Positions 35,722 to 46,426 are shown, numbered from the stretch's first letter. The stretch is 64,000 nucleotides of DNA from Sphingobacterium sp. (GCA_031253985.1 JAIRVH010000192.1:1-64000); one strand, 5' to 3'. Numbers and translations: made by a program. The notes: generated from the sequence alone by a model not told the origin.

Positions 35722-38700
35722 TTAAAAGGAAACATTTAAGACGAGGGCGTATGACTTCTGTGCCGGGTAGCGATAGTAGGTAACCCCTCCTACCGTTTGC
35801 TCTGGGTCTAGGCCCTGAGTTCCATAGAAGGTCAATAGGTTTTCACCTACAAAACGTATCCGGACATCGGAAAGAGACCATTTTGAAACGAGATTACGCG
35901 GAATCGTATAGCTTAAGCTCAAATTCTTTAGGCGTCCATAGCTCGCACTCCGTAGAAAACGTGTGGATGGGATACTATTCCAGGAATCGGTCACGTAAGA
36001 CAACCGGGGGAAATCGGTCTCTCTATTTTCGGGTGTCCATCTATTGAGAGCCTCCTTGGACCAGCTTCGTCCCGGTGCTGAGCCCACATGCATAATCATG
36101 GGTTGATCACCATCAAAGATTTTCCCTCCCAAACTATAGGAAAATAAGAAAGATAAATCTACTCCTTTATAACTAAAGCTGTTACTAATACCCCCATAGA
36201 GATCAGGCAATGAACTTCCTTCAAAATAAAACGACGCCTCATTTTGATTCGTTGTCGTCGTGCGCCCGGTTATATTTCCTGTTGCATCTTTTACGTCCTT
36301 ATACCAGGTCGCCTTGCCAGTCTCAGGATCTACTCCAGCCCATTCCTTAATATAAAAATCATAGATGGAACCTCCTTCAACCATTTTTTTTGTATTACCA
36401 TACTGCCCAATGGATCCAGTGAGAATTTCCTTTTGTGGTAGTTTGGTGATTTTATTTTTGTAGTGCCCCACATTTGCCGTAATAGACCATCTAAAATCTT
36501 TGTTCCGAATAGGTACACCCGTAATCTGCGCATCAATTCCACGGTTGCTCAGCGAACCAATATTGGCATCTATCCCGCTATAACCCGTAGACGGTGAAAG
36601 AGGCTTTTGGAAAAGAAGATCTTTTGACTGCCGATCATAGAGATCAATCTGTGCTACCAACCGGTTGTTGAATAAAGCGATATCAGCACCGATGTTGAGA
36701 TTGAGATTTGTCTCCCATTTTAAGTCAGGTGTGGGCAAATCGGAAGGCAGAAGCCCTAGATTGTCCAAACTGTTATAAATAGAATAAAACCCTCCGTAGG
36801 CATAATTACCAACTTTATCATTTCCCTGAGCTCCATAACTAGCCCGTAGATTCAGGTTGTTAATCGTACTGATTTCTTTCAGGAAAGATTCCTTTTTTAC
36901 GTTCCAGGCTGCACCGACAGACCAGAAATTGCCCCATCGTGATTGCTTACTGAACCGGGATGAACCATCTCTACGGTAGCTCGTCGAAAAATGGTAGCGG
37001 TCCAGATAATCGTAATTTACCTGCCCCAACCAGCTAGCGAGTTTGTAATCGGAAGAAGTCCCGTTAAAAACACCACTCAGCGTTCCTGCGGAAGGCTCCG
37101 TTTTACCGAGCACCTGGAAGCCTGTACGGCTACCCGATAGCGAAGAAGCTCCCTCCACATACATTTCGGGACCGACCAAAGCACTAATGTTATGCTTATT
37201 ACCAAAGGTCGTCGCATAGTTCAGAAAACTATTGACTGTATAGTTGAGTGTACGACTCGAACTTCGGCTCGCGGATCCCGCCCCATCTGTAAGAACACCT
37301 GTACTATAGTATGAATGCGAATAGGTATGTGAGCTTGTGTTTCGGTAGTCGATATTGGCCGAGGTCTTCAGAAATAAATTGTTAGTAAATGATATTTTGA
37401 TATTGGTACCTAACAAAACGGATTCATTATTGGTACCGGAAATTGCATTTTCTGCGCTGCCTAAAATATTTGAACCACTCGCAGCTGTAGTTGGGCGCCA
37501 TAACCCATAGTCCCAAAGCTTATTGCCCTGTTCATCCAGCACATAACTCCCATCAGGATTGCGCTGATAGACAGGATACAGATCGGAAACCAAGCGCTGA
37601 AAGTTAGCGAAGTTGCCTGTATTGCTGTCGCTCTGTGTAGGTGCACGTTGAAAGCCGGATGACAGGGCAACATTCCCACCAACTTCAAACCAATTGTTGA
37701 CCTTTGACTGTATATTTGTCCGGAAATTATACCGCTTGAAATCAGCCGTACGAATCCAGCCCTGTTCGTTGAGGTAACCGGCAGAAAGATAATAACGTGT
37801 ACTTGCCCCACCACCGCTCAGACTAAGGTCATATTGCTGGCGAATCCCCCTTCGGGAAATTGCTTTTCCCCAGTTATCGTTCCAGAGTGGCGTTGCTCCA
37901 GCAACCAGCTTTCCATCGAGCCCCACAGGCTTTGGATAGTTTGGCCCAAAGATGTTTACTTTAAGCGCTCCGTCCACTAGATAATCTGTAGCATACTGTG
38001 CAGCATCCCCTGCTGATTTTCCTTGATCGAGCTGTGTATTTCGGATCGCTTCCCATTGCAGTTCGTAGTACTCCTGCTGGGTTAGGTATTCATAATCTTT
38101 CACTGCCCTGCCTGTATAACCGTAGTTGGCCGAAAAATTAACTGTAGTCTTACTGTTCAGTTCCCCAGATTTTGTCGTGATCACGATAACGCCATTTGCA
38201 CCACGCGAGCCATATAGTGCGCTTGCTGTTGCATCTTTTAAGACCGAAATAGAAAGGATATCCTTTGGATTGAGACTATTGGGATTGGCTCCCGGCGTAC
38301 CATCTACAACATAAAGTGGCGCTGTTGATGCGTTTACAGAGCCTACCCCCCTGACAAATAGTTCGGCGTCACTCCCGGGTTGACCTGCCGCCGCAATGGA
38401 CTGTAATCCGGGTACTGTCCCCTGCAATGCTTTCCCGATCGTCGTAATCTGTAAATTGTCCAATTCTTTACCACTTACCGTAGCGACAGACCCCGTGTAA
38501 CTTGATTTTTTAGCGGTAGTATAACCAACAACAACGGTCTCTTCAAGTGTATGATCCACAGGTTCAAGTTTAATAACTACTGGTGAGTGATCTATGACCA
38601 AGGTCTGACTCGCATACCCCACGAAGGAAATCGTAACCGTAAAGGGCAATTTTTGTCCGGTTACAAATTGAAATTTTCCAAATTTATCAGTGGTTACATG

Positions 38701-38883
38701 ATGGGTTACATCCTTTAGACTTAAGGTTGCACCAGAAAGAGGCTTTCCGCTGACAGCGTCCTGTACAACACCACTGAGTACAGCATTTATAATCGATTTT
38801 GTTTGCTCCTGTGCGAAGGAAGGTACCACAACGCCACTCCCTGCAAATGAAAGAAGCAAATAAAACAAGCTTGATTTTTTCAT
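35722..38883 (-). CDS. SusC/RagA family TonB-dependent outer-membrane transporter
   Basis: 1053 aa with a signal peptide (FAGSGVVVPSFAQ), a CarboxypepD_reg-like domain (~40-115), a plug with the SusC signature (NPKDILSISVLKDATASALYGSRGANGVIVITT), and a barrel ending in an aromatic strand (YALVLNVSF). It has no STN domain. It precedes SusD and follows TlpA, so the three probably share one transcript. The ligand is not predictable; the flanking carboxypeptidase remnant hints at peptide. Confidence 0.93.
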   Translation of the reverse strand: MKKSSLFYLLLSFAGSGVVVPSFAQEQTKSIINAVLSGVVQDAVSGKPLSGATLSLKDVTHHVTTDKFGKFQFVTGQKLPFTVTISFVGYASQTLVIDHSPVVIKLEPVDHTLEETVVVGYTTAKKSSYTGSVATVSGKELDNLQITTIGKALQGTVPGLQSIAAAGQPGSDAELFVRGVGSVNASTAPLYVVDGTPGANPNSLNPKDILSISVLKDATASALYGSRGANGVIVITTKSGELNSKTTVNFSANYGYTGRAVKDYEYLTQQEYYELQWEAIRNTQLDQGKSAGDAAQYATDYLVDGALKVNIFGPNYPKPVGLDGKLVAGATPLWNDNWGKAISRRGIRQQYDLSLSGGGASTRYYLSAGYLNEQGWIRTADFKRYNFRTNIQSKVNNWFEVGGNVALSSGFQRAPTQSDSNTGNFANFQRLVSDLYPVYQRNPDGSYVLDEQGNKLWDYGLWRPTTAASGSNILGSAENAISGTNNESVLLGTNIKISFTNNLFLKTSANIDYRNTSSHTYSHSYYSTGVLTDGAGSASRSSSRTLNYTVNSFLNYATTFGNKHNISALVGPEMYVEGASSLSGSRTGFQVLGKTEPSAGTLSGVFNGTSSDYKLASWLGQVNYDYLDRYHFSTSYRRDGSSRFSKQSRWGNFWSVGAAWNVKKESFLKEISTINNLNLRASYGAQGNDKVGNYAYGGFYSIYNSLDNLGLLPSDLPTPDLKWETNLNLNIGADIALFNNRLVAQIDLYDRQSKDLLFQKPLSPSTGYSGIDANIGSLSNRGIDAQITGVPIRNKDFRWSITANVGHYKNKITKLPQKEILTGSIGQYGNTKKMVEGGSIYDFYIKEWAGVDPETGKATWYKDVKDATGNITGRTTTTNQNEASFYFEGSSLPDLYGGISNSFSYKGVDLSFLFSYSLGGKIFDGDQPMIMHVGSAPGRSWSKEALNRWTPENRETDFPRLSYVTDSWNSIPSTRFLRSASYGRLKNLSLSYTIPRNLVSKWSLSDVRIRFVGENLLTFYGTQGLDPEQTVGGVTYYRYPAQKSYALVLNVSF

Positions 38884-38915
38884 TGTTTTTCTGTTTGATA
38901 TATTTTGTTATTTCT

Positions 38916-39914
38916 TTACTCGCCGTAGATTTCCTTTAATTTCTGCAATAGGGCATCACCTTTAATATTTCGGGCCACAATAGTACCATGCTCATCGATA
39001 AGAAGATTACTTGGGATAAAGCGGACACCATACAAAGCTGCAGCTTCCGTATCCCAGAATGAAAGATCAGAAACCTGAGTCCATTCCAATCCATCGTCTT
39101 TAATGGCTTTTAGCCAGTCTGCTTTTTTCTTGTCCAGTGATACACCAAATACGCTAAATCCACGGCCTTTATATTTCTGGAAAGCCGCAACGATATTGGG
39201 ATTTTCCCGGCGGCAGGGACCACACCAGGCCGCCCAAAAATCAAGCAGCACATATCCTTTACCAAGATGCTCACTGAATCGTATTTTATTTCCATCGGGA
39301 CCGGTCGACACAAAATCTAAGGCTTTGTTACCCGGCAAAACGGCACGCTGTTTTAAGACCAAATCGTTCAAGATCCGCACATATTGTGTCTGTTGTAATG
39401 ATGTATCCAGCAATTTTATATGCTCTTCAAGTTCATCCGGCGACAGATTATAAGAATAGTTGCGGAACAATGCATATGCAGCTACAATTGATTTGGGATC
39501 CGCTTCAATAAACTGCTTGGCGGTATACTTACGTTGCTCTTTATTTGCACGCTCAAAATAAGCTTGGGCTTTTGATCCTTTCACCGTAGCATGACCGGCA
39601 TTTTCTCCAGACTGGATGAGTACTTCAATTGGAGCATCTTCCAAAAAAAGCTGGACAGGGTAGCTTTCTTCCCTCAACTTTAGGCCATAGAGTTCGGGCA
39701 ACTGCACTTTAGTTCCGAAACTAAAGTGACCGTTATTTATTGAAGCTGAATCAATTGTCCTAAATATTTTATTATCATATTGTTGCAGATATATTTTACC
39801 TTCCTTAAATCCTGCTATTTTTCCTGTTAAACGTAGTGTTGCTACTTTTTGGGCCGATGCCTGTGTGATAAGAAACAGCATCGAAACGGTAAATAATGTT
39901 AGTTTACTTTTCAT
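38916..39914 (-). CDS. TlpA family thioredoxin-like protein with DUF4369 domain
   Basis: 332 aa with a signal peptide, a DUF4369-type N-terminal region (~25-110, GKIYLQQYDNKIFRTIDSA), a helical linker, and a TlpA/AhpC-TSA domain with the active site AAWCGPCRREN. The cis-Pro is in FIPSNLLID. Periplasmic. It lies between the peptidase remnant and SusC. In this family the role is disulfide reduction, but in SusCD loci it is not well defined. Confidence 0.9.
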   Translation of the reverse strand: MKSKLTLFTVSMLFLITQASAQKVATLRLTGKIAGFKEGKIYLQQYDNKIFRTIDSASINNGHFSFGTKVQLPELYGLKLREESYPVQLFLEDAPIEVLIQSGENAGHATVKGSKAQAYFERANKEQRKYTAKQFIEADPKSIVAAYALFRNYSYNLSPDELEEHIKLLDTSLQQTQYVRILNDLVLKQRAVLPGNKALDFVSTGPDGNKIRFSEHLGKGYVLLDFWAAWCGPCRRENPNIVAAFQKYKGRGFSVFGVSLDKKKADWLKAIKDDGLEWTQVSDLSFWDTEAAALYGVRFIPSNLLIDEHGTIVARNIKGDALLQKLKEIYGE

Positions 39915-39965
39915 CTATTTAAATTTTTTAGAAGTTTTCATTTTCATCGATATAAATGAGATCGT

Positions 39966-41797
39966 TTATCGTCTTATCCCGGATTGGAGAACCTGCCCAA
40001 GCAAGACGGCATTAAAAAAGCTGCGTGCATTGCCAAAGGAAATACCCCGGAATAAGGGATCGTCAACAAAATAAACAATGCGTCCATTCCCGCTATTTTC
40101 GACGAGAATGCTGGCTGTACCTGCAATTTTCTTCTGGTTTTCAGCCGATGCGTAACCATTTAATAAGGGAGAATTACTATAAATTGCAACATTATTGTAG
40201 GCCTGGTCACCCAGCTCAACAAAAAGAGTATGGTTGCGGTAAACAGGCTTTGTTTTCTGGGTGTAACCGTAACCGATGGGATGGGTTCTGTCAATTTCAG
40301 TGTTAAAATAGGTTCCACCAATACGTTTTGTTCCCTCCCTACCTTGGGCGGTTGCATAATCAAAGCGTTCCTTTGTTTTCGCGGATTTTTGCTCTTTCGG
40401 TGCGGCACTACCGCTCCTCCCGTCAAGAAATTTAAAAGAAGCAATTTTCTGTTCTGCAAGCCATTGTCCGGTACGTCCAAAAGCAATTAATGTCCCTCCA
40501 TTTTTTACCCAGGTTCGGATGCGCTCAATAGCTACCGAATTCAATCCATTATACTCACCGCTGACCAAAACAAGTACTTGATATTCCTCGAGGTTTACAC
40601 GACTAAATTGATCCGTATTTAACCGTAAAATAGGCTGTTCCAATTGGCGCTCAAATGTATACCAGGCTTCTCCGGCCTCATAAGCACTGACCCCATTTCC
40701 GGTCAAAAGCAATGCATTTTGAGGTGCGAGGCTTTTAAATCCACTACTTCCGAGATCTATTCCCTTCCCATTGTATCCAGTAGAAGCAGATGTAATAGTG
40801 ATATTTACTCTTTTATTCAATTTCTGCAAGAAATCAAATAATTCATCCGCCGAGATGGACTGGCCCTGTATGGGAATCAACAGACTACCATAATCAAACC
40901 CGGTTGTGCTGCCCTGAACAGACAGTTCAAAAGGACTGCTAGCAGACTTCACAAGGATGCCGCGCTGTAGCAATTGAGATAATAACCAAGGTGCTTCCTC
41001 CTGCCGCCAGTCTACGACATAGGCATAATTACTTCTTGTCAATGCAACAGCGGATGTATTGGTGGCTGAGATCTGATCAGTCTCTCCGTTGTCTAAGGTT
41101 TGTTTTAGACCTACATAGGAGAAACCATAGAGATAGGCAATGGAATTGCCCGAGCCATCATAAAAAACGCTATCCACATACGTTTTTGTTTCGTCAAAGA
41201 TGACTTTGACCAGCCGATAGTTTGCCTGTGCAGTCGGAATAATGATTGAAGTACCTTTTTCAAAATCTTTACCATCTACCTTACGGTCACGATTGTTCGT
41301 TATGTAATGGATCTGATGCCTGGCAAGAAGTTCTTTGAAATGTGCCGCTGTGCTATTATGATACTTTAGGTCCACCAAATAACCTTTGACCGGATCTTTT
41401 TGGGCCAATTCGAAAGCGGAATGGAAGAATTTTAATTGATTTTCCAAAAGCGCAGCGCGATGATCAATAGATGCACTAATGCTCGCCAAAGCTATTCTGA
41501 AATGATTTCGGATAGCAAAGGGATAAGTTAGATCGCCATTGTTTGTCCGCTGAAAGAGACCCCGCGGACTTGCCTGCTCAAAGAGAATTCCCAGGCTTCC
41601 GGCATGATCAGGATAGGTAGATCCATAAGTTGGATTGATATTATCAAATTGTTCTTTGGTGAAATAAAAAGATCCAATTTCATCCAAAGCATTCGCATAG
41701 TAAGCGGCGAATTTTTGATTTAGCAGATAGGTACTTTTAGGAACTAAGGGAGATTCTTGAGCATCTGGCTTTGTGGGCTCGAAAAAGAAAGAAGATG
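39966..41797 (-). pseudogene. M14-type zinc carboxypeptidase, 5'-truncated
   Basis: The last ~570 codons of an M14-family peptidase remain, with the reading frame extending back to ~41797 (SSFFFEPTKPDAQESPLVPK...). Present are the C-terminal part of the catalytic domain, with the likely catalytic Glu in GILFEQASPRG, and the ~400-residue C-terminal region (FGRTGQWLAEQ...). The first zinc-ligand motif is missing. The frame then runs into unrelated sequence and a TAA near 41828. No start codon is evident except TTG 41687. Not functional as it stands. Confidence 0.75.
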
Positions 41798-42091
41798 CTG
41801 CCAGAATGGATTCCCGACTCGGTAAAACATAAATTTATTCAAGAGGTAAATGATGTACGTCCAAAAGCTCGGACGACACGCCGTATCCGAGAATTCGCCA
41901 AAGCAGATAAACTAGCGAAAAAAGAAATTAGACAGCGTTTCGTTCTCAACTATAAGGTATCCGATAACGGCAATAGGGTCATATTGAGAGGAATCGATGA
42001 AAATCGTGATTCGCTTTACGTGGTGCTGGAGAAGGTTATAAAAGATTATAAGGTTACCCCAGGTAAATTAGTTGCTGGACAATATGACTAA
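41795..42091 (+). pseudogene. 3' fragment of an unidentified gene
   Basis: 98 codons from ATG 41795 (an open frame also extends left to 41771, inside the M14 remnant). The sequence is compact and conserved-looking (PEWIPDSVKHKF, RIREFAKADKLAKKEIRQRF, VLRGIDENRD-like), basic, with no signal or motif I can name. Its 5' end is at the M14 junction, which suggests it was truncated by the same event. The stop overlaps the cytochrome start by 8 bp, so it probably belonged to the sulfur operon. Confidence 0.5.
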
Positions 42092-42695
42092 ACACGGAGC
42101 GGTATATTTCGTGATCGGCATTGCTTTAATCCTGCTTATCTGTTGCGACGCCGCTGACAAGGTCGAACCTTCCGCGGGGCGGCGGCAAGGGGAAACAGAT
42201 TGGTCAGACGGGCTTGTAACGTATCAGGAAACGTGGCCGGATAAGTTCGGGATAGGACGGCACGCGGATAAAAGTTTTATTGCCAAATGGGATATTGATG
42301 TCCGGCCTGACGGAAAAGGCTTGCCAGATGGCGAGGGGTCTGCGAAGAATGGGGCAGTAATATACCGGCAGAAATGTGCCAGTTGCCATGGAGCCAATGG
42401 ATATGAAGGGCCCGAAGATAAGCTGGTCACAGATTCGACAGGAAGCAATACCATTGGCAATTACTGGCCCTATGCGACAACAATCTTTGATTACGTGCGT
42501 CGTTCCATGCCATTTAACGCCCCGGGTTCGCTAACGGATCAGGAGGTTTATGATATTACAGCCTATCTGCTGTACTTGAACGGAATCATAAAAGAGGAGT
42601 ATAAAATTACGGCAACAACTTTACCTCAAATAGAGATGCCCGCAAAGAAACGATACATTTCCGATGATCGTCGTGGAGGTCCAGAGGTTAGATAG
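42084..42695 (+). CDS. c-type cytochrome, probable partner of sulfite dehydrogenase
   Basis: ~203 aa from ATG 42084, with a lipoprotein-like signal (ALILLICC) and one haem site CASCHG. The distal Met may be in RSMPFNAPGSLTDQEVYDITAYLLYLNG, a stretch typical of cytochromes paired with SoxC/SorA-like sulfite dehydrogenases. It is located directly upstream (6 bp) of the SoxC-like gene, so it is the likely electron acceptor. Periplasmic, probably lipid-anchored. Confidence 0.85.
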   Translation: MTKHGAVYFVIGIALILLICCDAADKVEPSAGRRQGETDWSDGLVTYQETWPDKFGIGRHADKSFIAKWDIDVRPDGKGLPDGEGSAKNGAVIYRQKCASCHGANGYEGPEDKLVTDSTGSNTIGNYWPYATTIFDYVRRSMPFNAPGSLTDQEVYDITAYLLYLNGIIKEEYKITATTLPQIEMPAKKRYISDDRRGGPEVR

Positions 42696-42701
42696 AATAA
42701 T

Positions 42702-43958
42702 ATGTCCGAAGGAAAAGAATATTTAAAAGAGATACGCCTACTTGTCCGCTGGTTGGCGGTAACAGTAGCTATTTTTTTAGCGCTTGCGGTAGGTCTTGTG
42801 ATTTATCAGCATACATCCAATCATGTTGTAGAACCTGATTTCGATTCTAAAATTACTGTCGACCCCAGCAAAGTACAGGGGAAGCCGTCGTCTGAAGTGG
42901 GGTATCGTTCTAAATTCGATAGCCCCAAGCGAATAGCTACCTACGCCACGGCTTCCCGGACGCCTCTGGAAGACCTGCAGGGTACGATTACTCCCTCAGA
43001 TCTCCATTTTGAGCGACATCATGCAGGTATACCCGAAATCAACCCTGAGCAGCATGAACTACTTATCCATGGATTAGTCGAAAAACCTATTCGATTAAAG
43101 CTTTCAGATCTCAAGAAATATCCTTCCGTGTCGCGAATTTGCTTCATCGAATGTTCTGGCAATTTTCGTTATGGAAAACGGGAAATGACGCCGGGAGAAG
43201 TCTGTGGTCTAACCAGCCAAAGCGAATGGACAGGTGTATTGCTTTCTACCATCTTGCGGGATCTCGGCGTTAAACCCGAAGCCAAATGGTTGCTGGCAGA
43301 AGGCGCTGATGGCGCTTTGATGGCACGCAGTGTACCCTTGCAAGAAGCTCTGACGGAGGCCATCATTGCCTATGGTCAGAATGGGGAAGCTATTCGGCCT
43401 CAGCAAGGTTATCCGATGCGGCTCGTCATTCCCGGATTTGAAGGGAATACACAAATCAAATGGTTGCGGCGTATTGAAGTGACAGATAAACCGGTGATGA
43501 CGCGGGAAGAAACATCAAAGTACACGGAGAAAGTTAAAGATGGGAAGATTCGAATGTTTAGTTTGGTAATGGATGCTAGATCCATTATTACTTATCCTGC
43601 TTATCCGAAGAAAATCGAAAAAGGCTGGCAAGAACTCCGTGGCATAGCGTGGAGCGGGCGTGGAAAGGTAGCAAAAGTACTGGTCAGTACAGATAATGGC
43701 AAAACATGGAAAGAAGCCCATTTACAGGGGCCGGTATTGGAAAAAGCACATACCGCCTTTAAATTCATGTGGAACTGGGATGGAAAACCGACACGTGTCC
43801 TTAGTAAAGCAATTGATGAAACGGGTTACGTGCAACCAACATATAATCAACTGGTCAGAGCGAGAGAATCGAAAGCAGGTTATCATTTCAATCCAGTCGT
43901 AGGCTGGGATATTGAGAAAACAGGGGAAGTATACCTTGCGGATGTCGAGGGCATTTGA
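42702..43958 (+). CDS. SoxC/SorA-like sulfite dehydrogenase (molybdopterin)
   Basis: 418 aa. An N-terminal membrane segment (WLAVTVAIFLALAVGLVIYQ) is followed by a sulfite oxidase-type Mo-pterin domain with the Mo-coordinating Cys in RICFIECSGN, and a C-terminal dimerisation domain (AWSGRGKVAKVLVSTDNGKTWKEA). Known reaction: sulfite to sulfate. It lacks a clear twin-Arg motif, so the export route is uncertain. The cytochrome gene is 6 bp upstream, and a sulfate exporter gene lies downstream. Confidence 0.9.
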   Translation: MSEGKEYLKEIRLLVRWLAVTVAIFLALAVGLVIYQHTSNHVVEPDFDSKITVDPSKVQGKPSSEVGYRSKFDSPKRIATYATASRTPLEDLQGTITPSDLHFERHHAGIPEINPEQHELLIHGLVEKPIRLKLSDLKKYPSVSRICFIECSGNFRYGKREMTPGEVCGLTSQSEWTGVLLSTILRDLGVKPEAKWLLAEGADGALMARSVPLQEALTEAIIAYGQNGEAIRPQQGYPMRLVIPGFEGNTQIKWLRRIEVTDKPVMTREETSKYTEKVKDGKIRMFSLVMDARSIITYPAYPKKIEKGWQELRGIAWSGRGKVAKVLVSTDNGKTWKEAHLQGPVLEKAHTAFKFMWNWDGKPTRVLSKAIDETGYVQPTYNQLVRARESKAGYHFNPVVGWDIEKTGEVYLADVEGI

Positions 43959-44000
43959 TCTTAGCATTAAGTTAGGCAGCTATTTTAAAACGCATTTGAT

Positions 44001-44912
44001 ATGAAGAGAAAAATTATACTTGCCGGTGGAACTGGTCATTTGGGCACAGCCTTAAAGAAGAAGTTTTTAGAATTGGGATGGGACCTTGTGATTTTATCCC
44101 GACAACGGCCTAAGAAAGAGGCCGGAGTCAGTTACATGTTTTGGGACGGGGAACACTTGGGCCCTTGGGTCAATGCCCTAGAGCGTGCAGACACCGTGAT
44201 CAATTTGAGCGGACAAAGTATACGATGCCGCTTTACGCTAAAAAATAGAGTAACTCTCGAGGGTTCACGCCTTTTACCCACGAATGCCCTGGGAAGAGCA
44301 ATAGCCACTTGTGATAAGCCTCCGAGGCTCTGGATAAACTTTTCTGGCATATCCATGTTTTCGGGGTTAAACGAATTGCAAGATGAGACTAGTATAACGA
44401 CGGGCAACGGTTATCTAGCTCAGCTGACTAAAAACTGGGAAGCTGCTTTTTCATTATTTGACCTGCCCGACACGCTTAAAGTGATACTCCGTGTCAGTCC
44501 TGTGTTGTCAAAACAGCACGGCATGCTGGCTGAATTACTTCCACTGGCTAAATGGGGATTGGGCGGTAAAGTCTCAAATGGATGCCAATGTGTAAGTTGG
44601 ATTCATGAGCGGGATTTTGTCAGATTGGTAGCATGGATGATTGAACAGACACAACCGCGGCAGATTTATCATGCATGCAGTCCTTACCCGATTACCAATG
44701 CTACATTTATGAAGGCGCTTAGAGATAGTGTGGGGACATCTTTTGGCTTACCTATTCCTCGGATTTTAGCTCATATTGGGGCGTTTTTGAAAGCTGTTGA
44801 TTCGGATATTCTTCTCCAGCCTATTTCAGGGACAACTAAATTCGTCCTTGAAGATGGATTCGATTTCGAATTTGGGGAAATTAAATGCGCATTGAACAAT
44901 TTACTAAGATAA
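44001..44912 (+). CDS. TIGR01777 family epimerase (SDR39U1-like)
   Basis: 303 aa with an N-terminal Rossmann motif (IILAGGTGHLGTALKKKF), an inner SDR39U1 core (WINFSGISMFSGLNELQDETS) and a DUF1731-like C-terminus. It is an NAD(P)-binding short-chain oxidoreductase family of unknown substrate. It sits 42 bp after the sulfite dehydrogenase, in the same direction. Confidence 0.88.
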   Translation: MKRKIILAGGTGHLGTALKKKFLELGWDLVILSRQRPKKEAGVSYMFWDGEHLGPWVNALERADTVINLSGQSIRCRFTLKNRVTLEGSRLLPTNALGRAIATCDKPPRLWINFSGISMFSGLNELQDETSITTGNGYLAQLTKNWEAAFSLFDLPDTLKVILRVSPVLSKQHGMLAELLPLAKWGLGGKVSNGCQCVSWIHERDFVRLVAWMIEQTQPRQIYHACSPYPITNATFMKALRDSVGTSFGLPIPRILAHIGAFLKAVDSDILLQPISGTTKFVLEDGFDFEFGEIKCALNNLLR

Positions 44913-44960
44913 CAAGAATACGTTATCAGTCATTTTAAAAAAACTCAACTATATATTATT

Positions 44961-46229
44961 ATGTCATCTTCCAAATCAACAGCCACTATTAGCGAAGACT
45001 GGGTCGTGGTCATCCTAGGATTAGCTATAATCTTTTCAGCACTTTTTGGTATCATCATACCTAGCCCAAGTTTTTCATGGAATTCAGCAGCGGAACTTTC
45101 CACACAAGTCCTATCTCCGGATAATCTTTTGGTAATCGGCGCACAATTTTTATTGATCTTCGGTACAGCCCTTGTTGGGGGTTTATTGTTAAGAAAATCG
45201 TTAAGATCGTTTTTAGTCGTTTTCCCTTTCATTTTTATTTTAACGATATTCGCCTTAGTTTTAGCAGGCAATAGAACAATACAGGCGTATAATCTGGAGG
45301 CGGTAATTTTCAGCTTGTGTATCGGTTTATTGATCAGTAATATTTTCAAATTACCTTCCTGGTTTAAAGAAGCACTTTCTACAGAACTGTACGTAAAAAT
45401 CGGCTTAGTGCTGTTAGGAACAAACGTTATCTTTAGTGACATATTGAAAGCGGGATCTTTAGGGCTGGTTCAGGCTTTAGTCGTTGTACTGTCAGTATGG
45501 TATTTTGCATTCTGGCTTTGTAAGAAACTGAAAGTGGATCAGGAAATGGCGATGATGCTTTCTTCGGCCGTTTCGATCTGTGGTGTGTCGGCGGCTATTG
45601 CTACATCAGGAGCCATTAAGGGAGATCCTAAAAAGCTATCTTATGTTGTTTCACTGGTATTGATTACCGCAATCCCGATGATGATTTTTATGCCCTACCT
45701 TGCAGCATGGATGGGCCTATCTCAGGAAGTCACTGGCGCTTGGCTCGGAGGGAGTATCGATACGACAGGGGCTGTTGTCGCATCCGGTTCTTTAGTCGGT
45801 GAGGAAGCACTAAAAATCAGTACTATTGTTAAATTTTCTCAGAATGTCCTACTTGGCATTGCCGCCTTTGCTATCAGTATTTATTGGACATATTCGCATT
45901 CTAAAAGTGCAGCCCATGCGGAGAAACCAACCCTAAAAATTATCTGGGATCGCTTTCCGAAATTTGTCATAGGTTTTGTTTTCGCTTCTCTTCTATTTTC
46001 TTTTATAATTAGTCCTGATCAAGTCAATAGCGTAAAAACTGAATTAAAAAGTATACAAGGTCTGTGGTTTGCATTAGCTTTTACATCAATAGGTTTGGAA
46101 ACAAATTTTAAAGAATTATTTGTCCAAAACAATAAGAAACCTTTGTATGCATTTCTGATCGCACAAGCTTTTAATATTGTCTTAACGTTGATCATCGCCA
46201 TGCTGTTATTTGAACGAAATATACAGTAA
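44961..46229 (+). CDS. yeiH: YeiH family putative sulfate exporter (UPF0324)
   Basis: 422 aa with ~11 membrane helices. UPF0324 signatures are seen: SICGVSAAIATSGAIKGDPKKLSYV, and GAWLGGSIDTTGAVVASGSLVGEEAL with the conserved Gly/Thr/Gly run. The family is proposed to export sulfate. It is the last gene of the cytochrome-SoxC-epimerase run, consistent with disposal of sulfate made from sulfite. A small downstream ORF (46210) overlapping its end is not supported. Confidence 0.88.
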   Translation: MSSSKSTATISEDWVVVILGLAIIFSALFGIIIPSPSFSWNSAAELSTQVLSPDNLLVIGAQFLLIFGTALVGGLLLRKSLRSFLVVFPFIFILTIFALVLAGNRTIQAYNLEAVIFSLCIGLLISNIFKLPSWFKEALSTELYVKIGLVLLGTNVIFSDILKAGSLGLVQALVVVLSVWYFAFWLCKKLKVDQEMAMMLSSAVSICGVSAAIATSGAIKGDPKKLSYVVSLVLITAIPMMIFMPYLAAWMGLSQEVTGAWLGGSIDTTGAVVASGSLVGEEALKISTIVKFSQNVLLGIAAFAISIYWTYSHSKSAAHAEKPTLKIIWDRFPKFVIGFVFASLLFSFIISPDQVNSVKTELKSIQGLWFALAFTSIGLETNFKELFVQNNKKPLYAFLIAQAFNIVLTLIIAMLLFERNIQ

Positions 46230-46426
46230 ATATGAAAGTGTATTTTTAGTATTGACTTATACTGCAGAAGTTCATCCAGAATTTTTATATTTAAAAGAGA
46301 AAGATATTTTTATTACAGGAATTCTTTCCCTAGTTATTACTTTCCTTCTTTTGCCCTACTTCATCAAACAACTATCAAAAAAAACACACTGTAAACCAAA
46401 TAATTAAAAATAAAAAAGATCAAATC

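Noticed and set aside
46210..46407. A 65-aa ORF after YeiH
   Set aside because: It starts at TTG inside YeiH, and although one segment is hydrophobic there is no separate ribosome site or known match.
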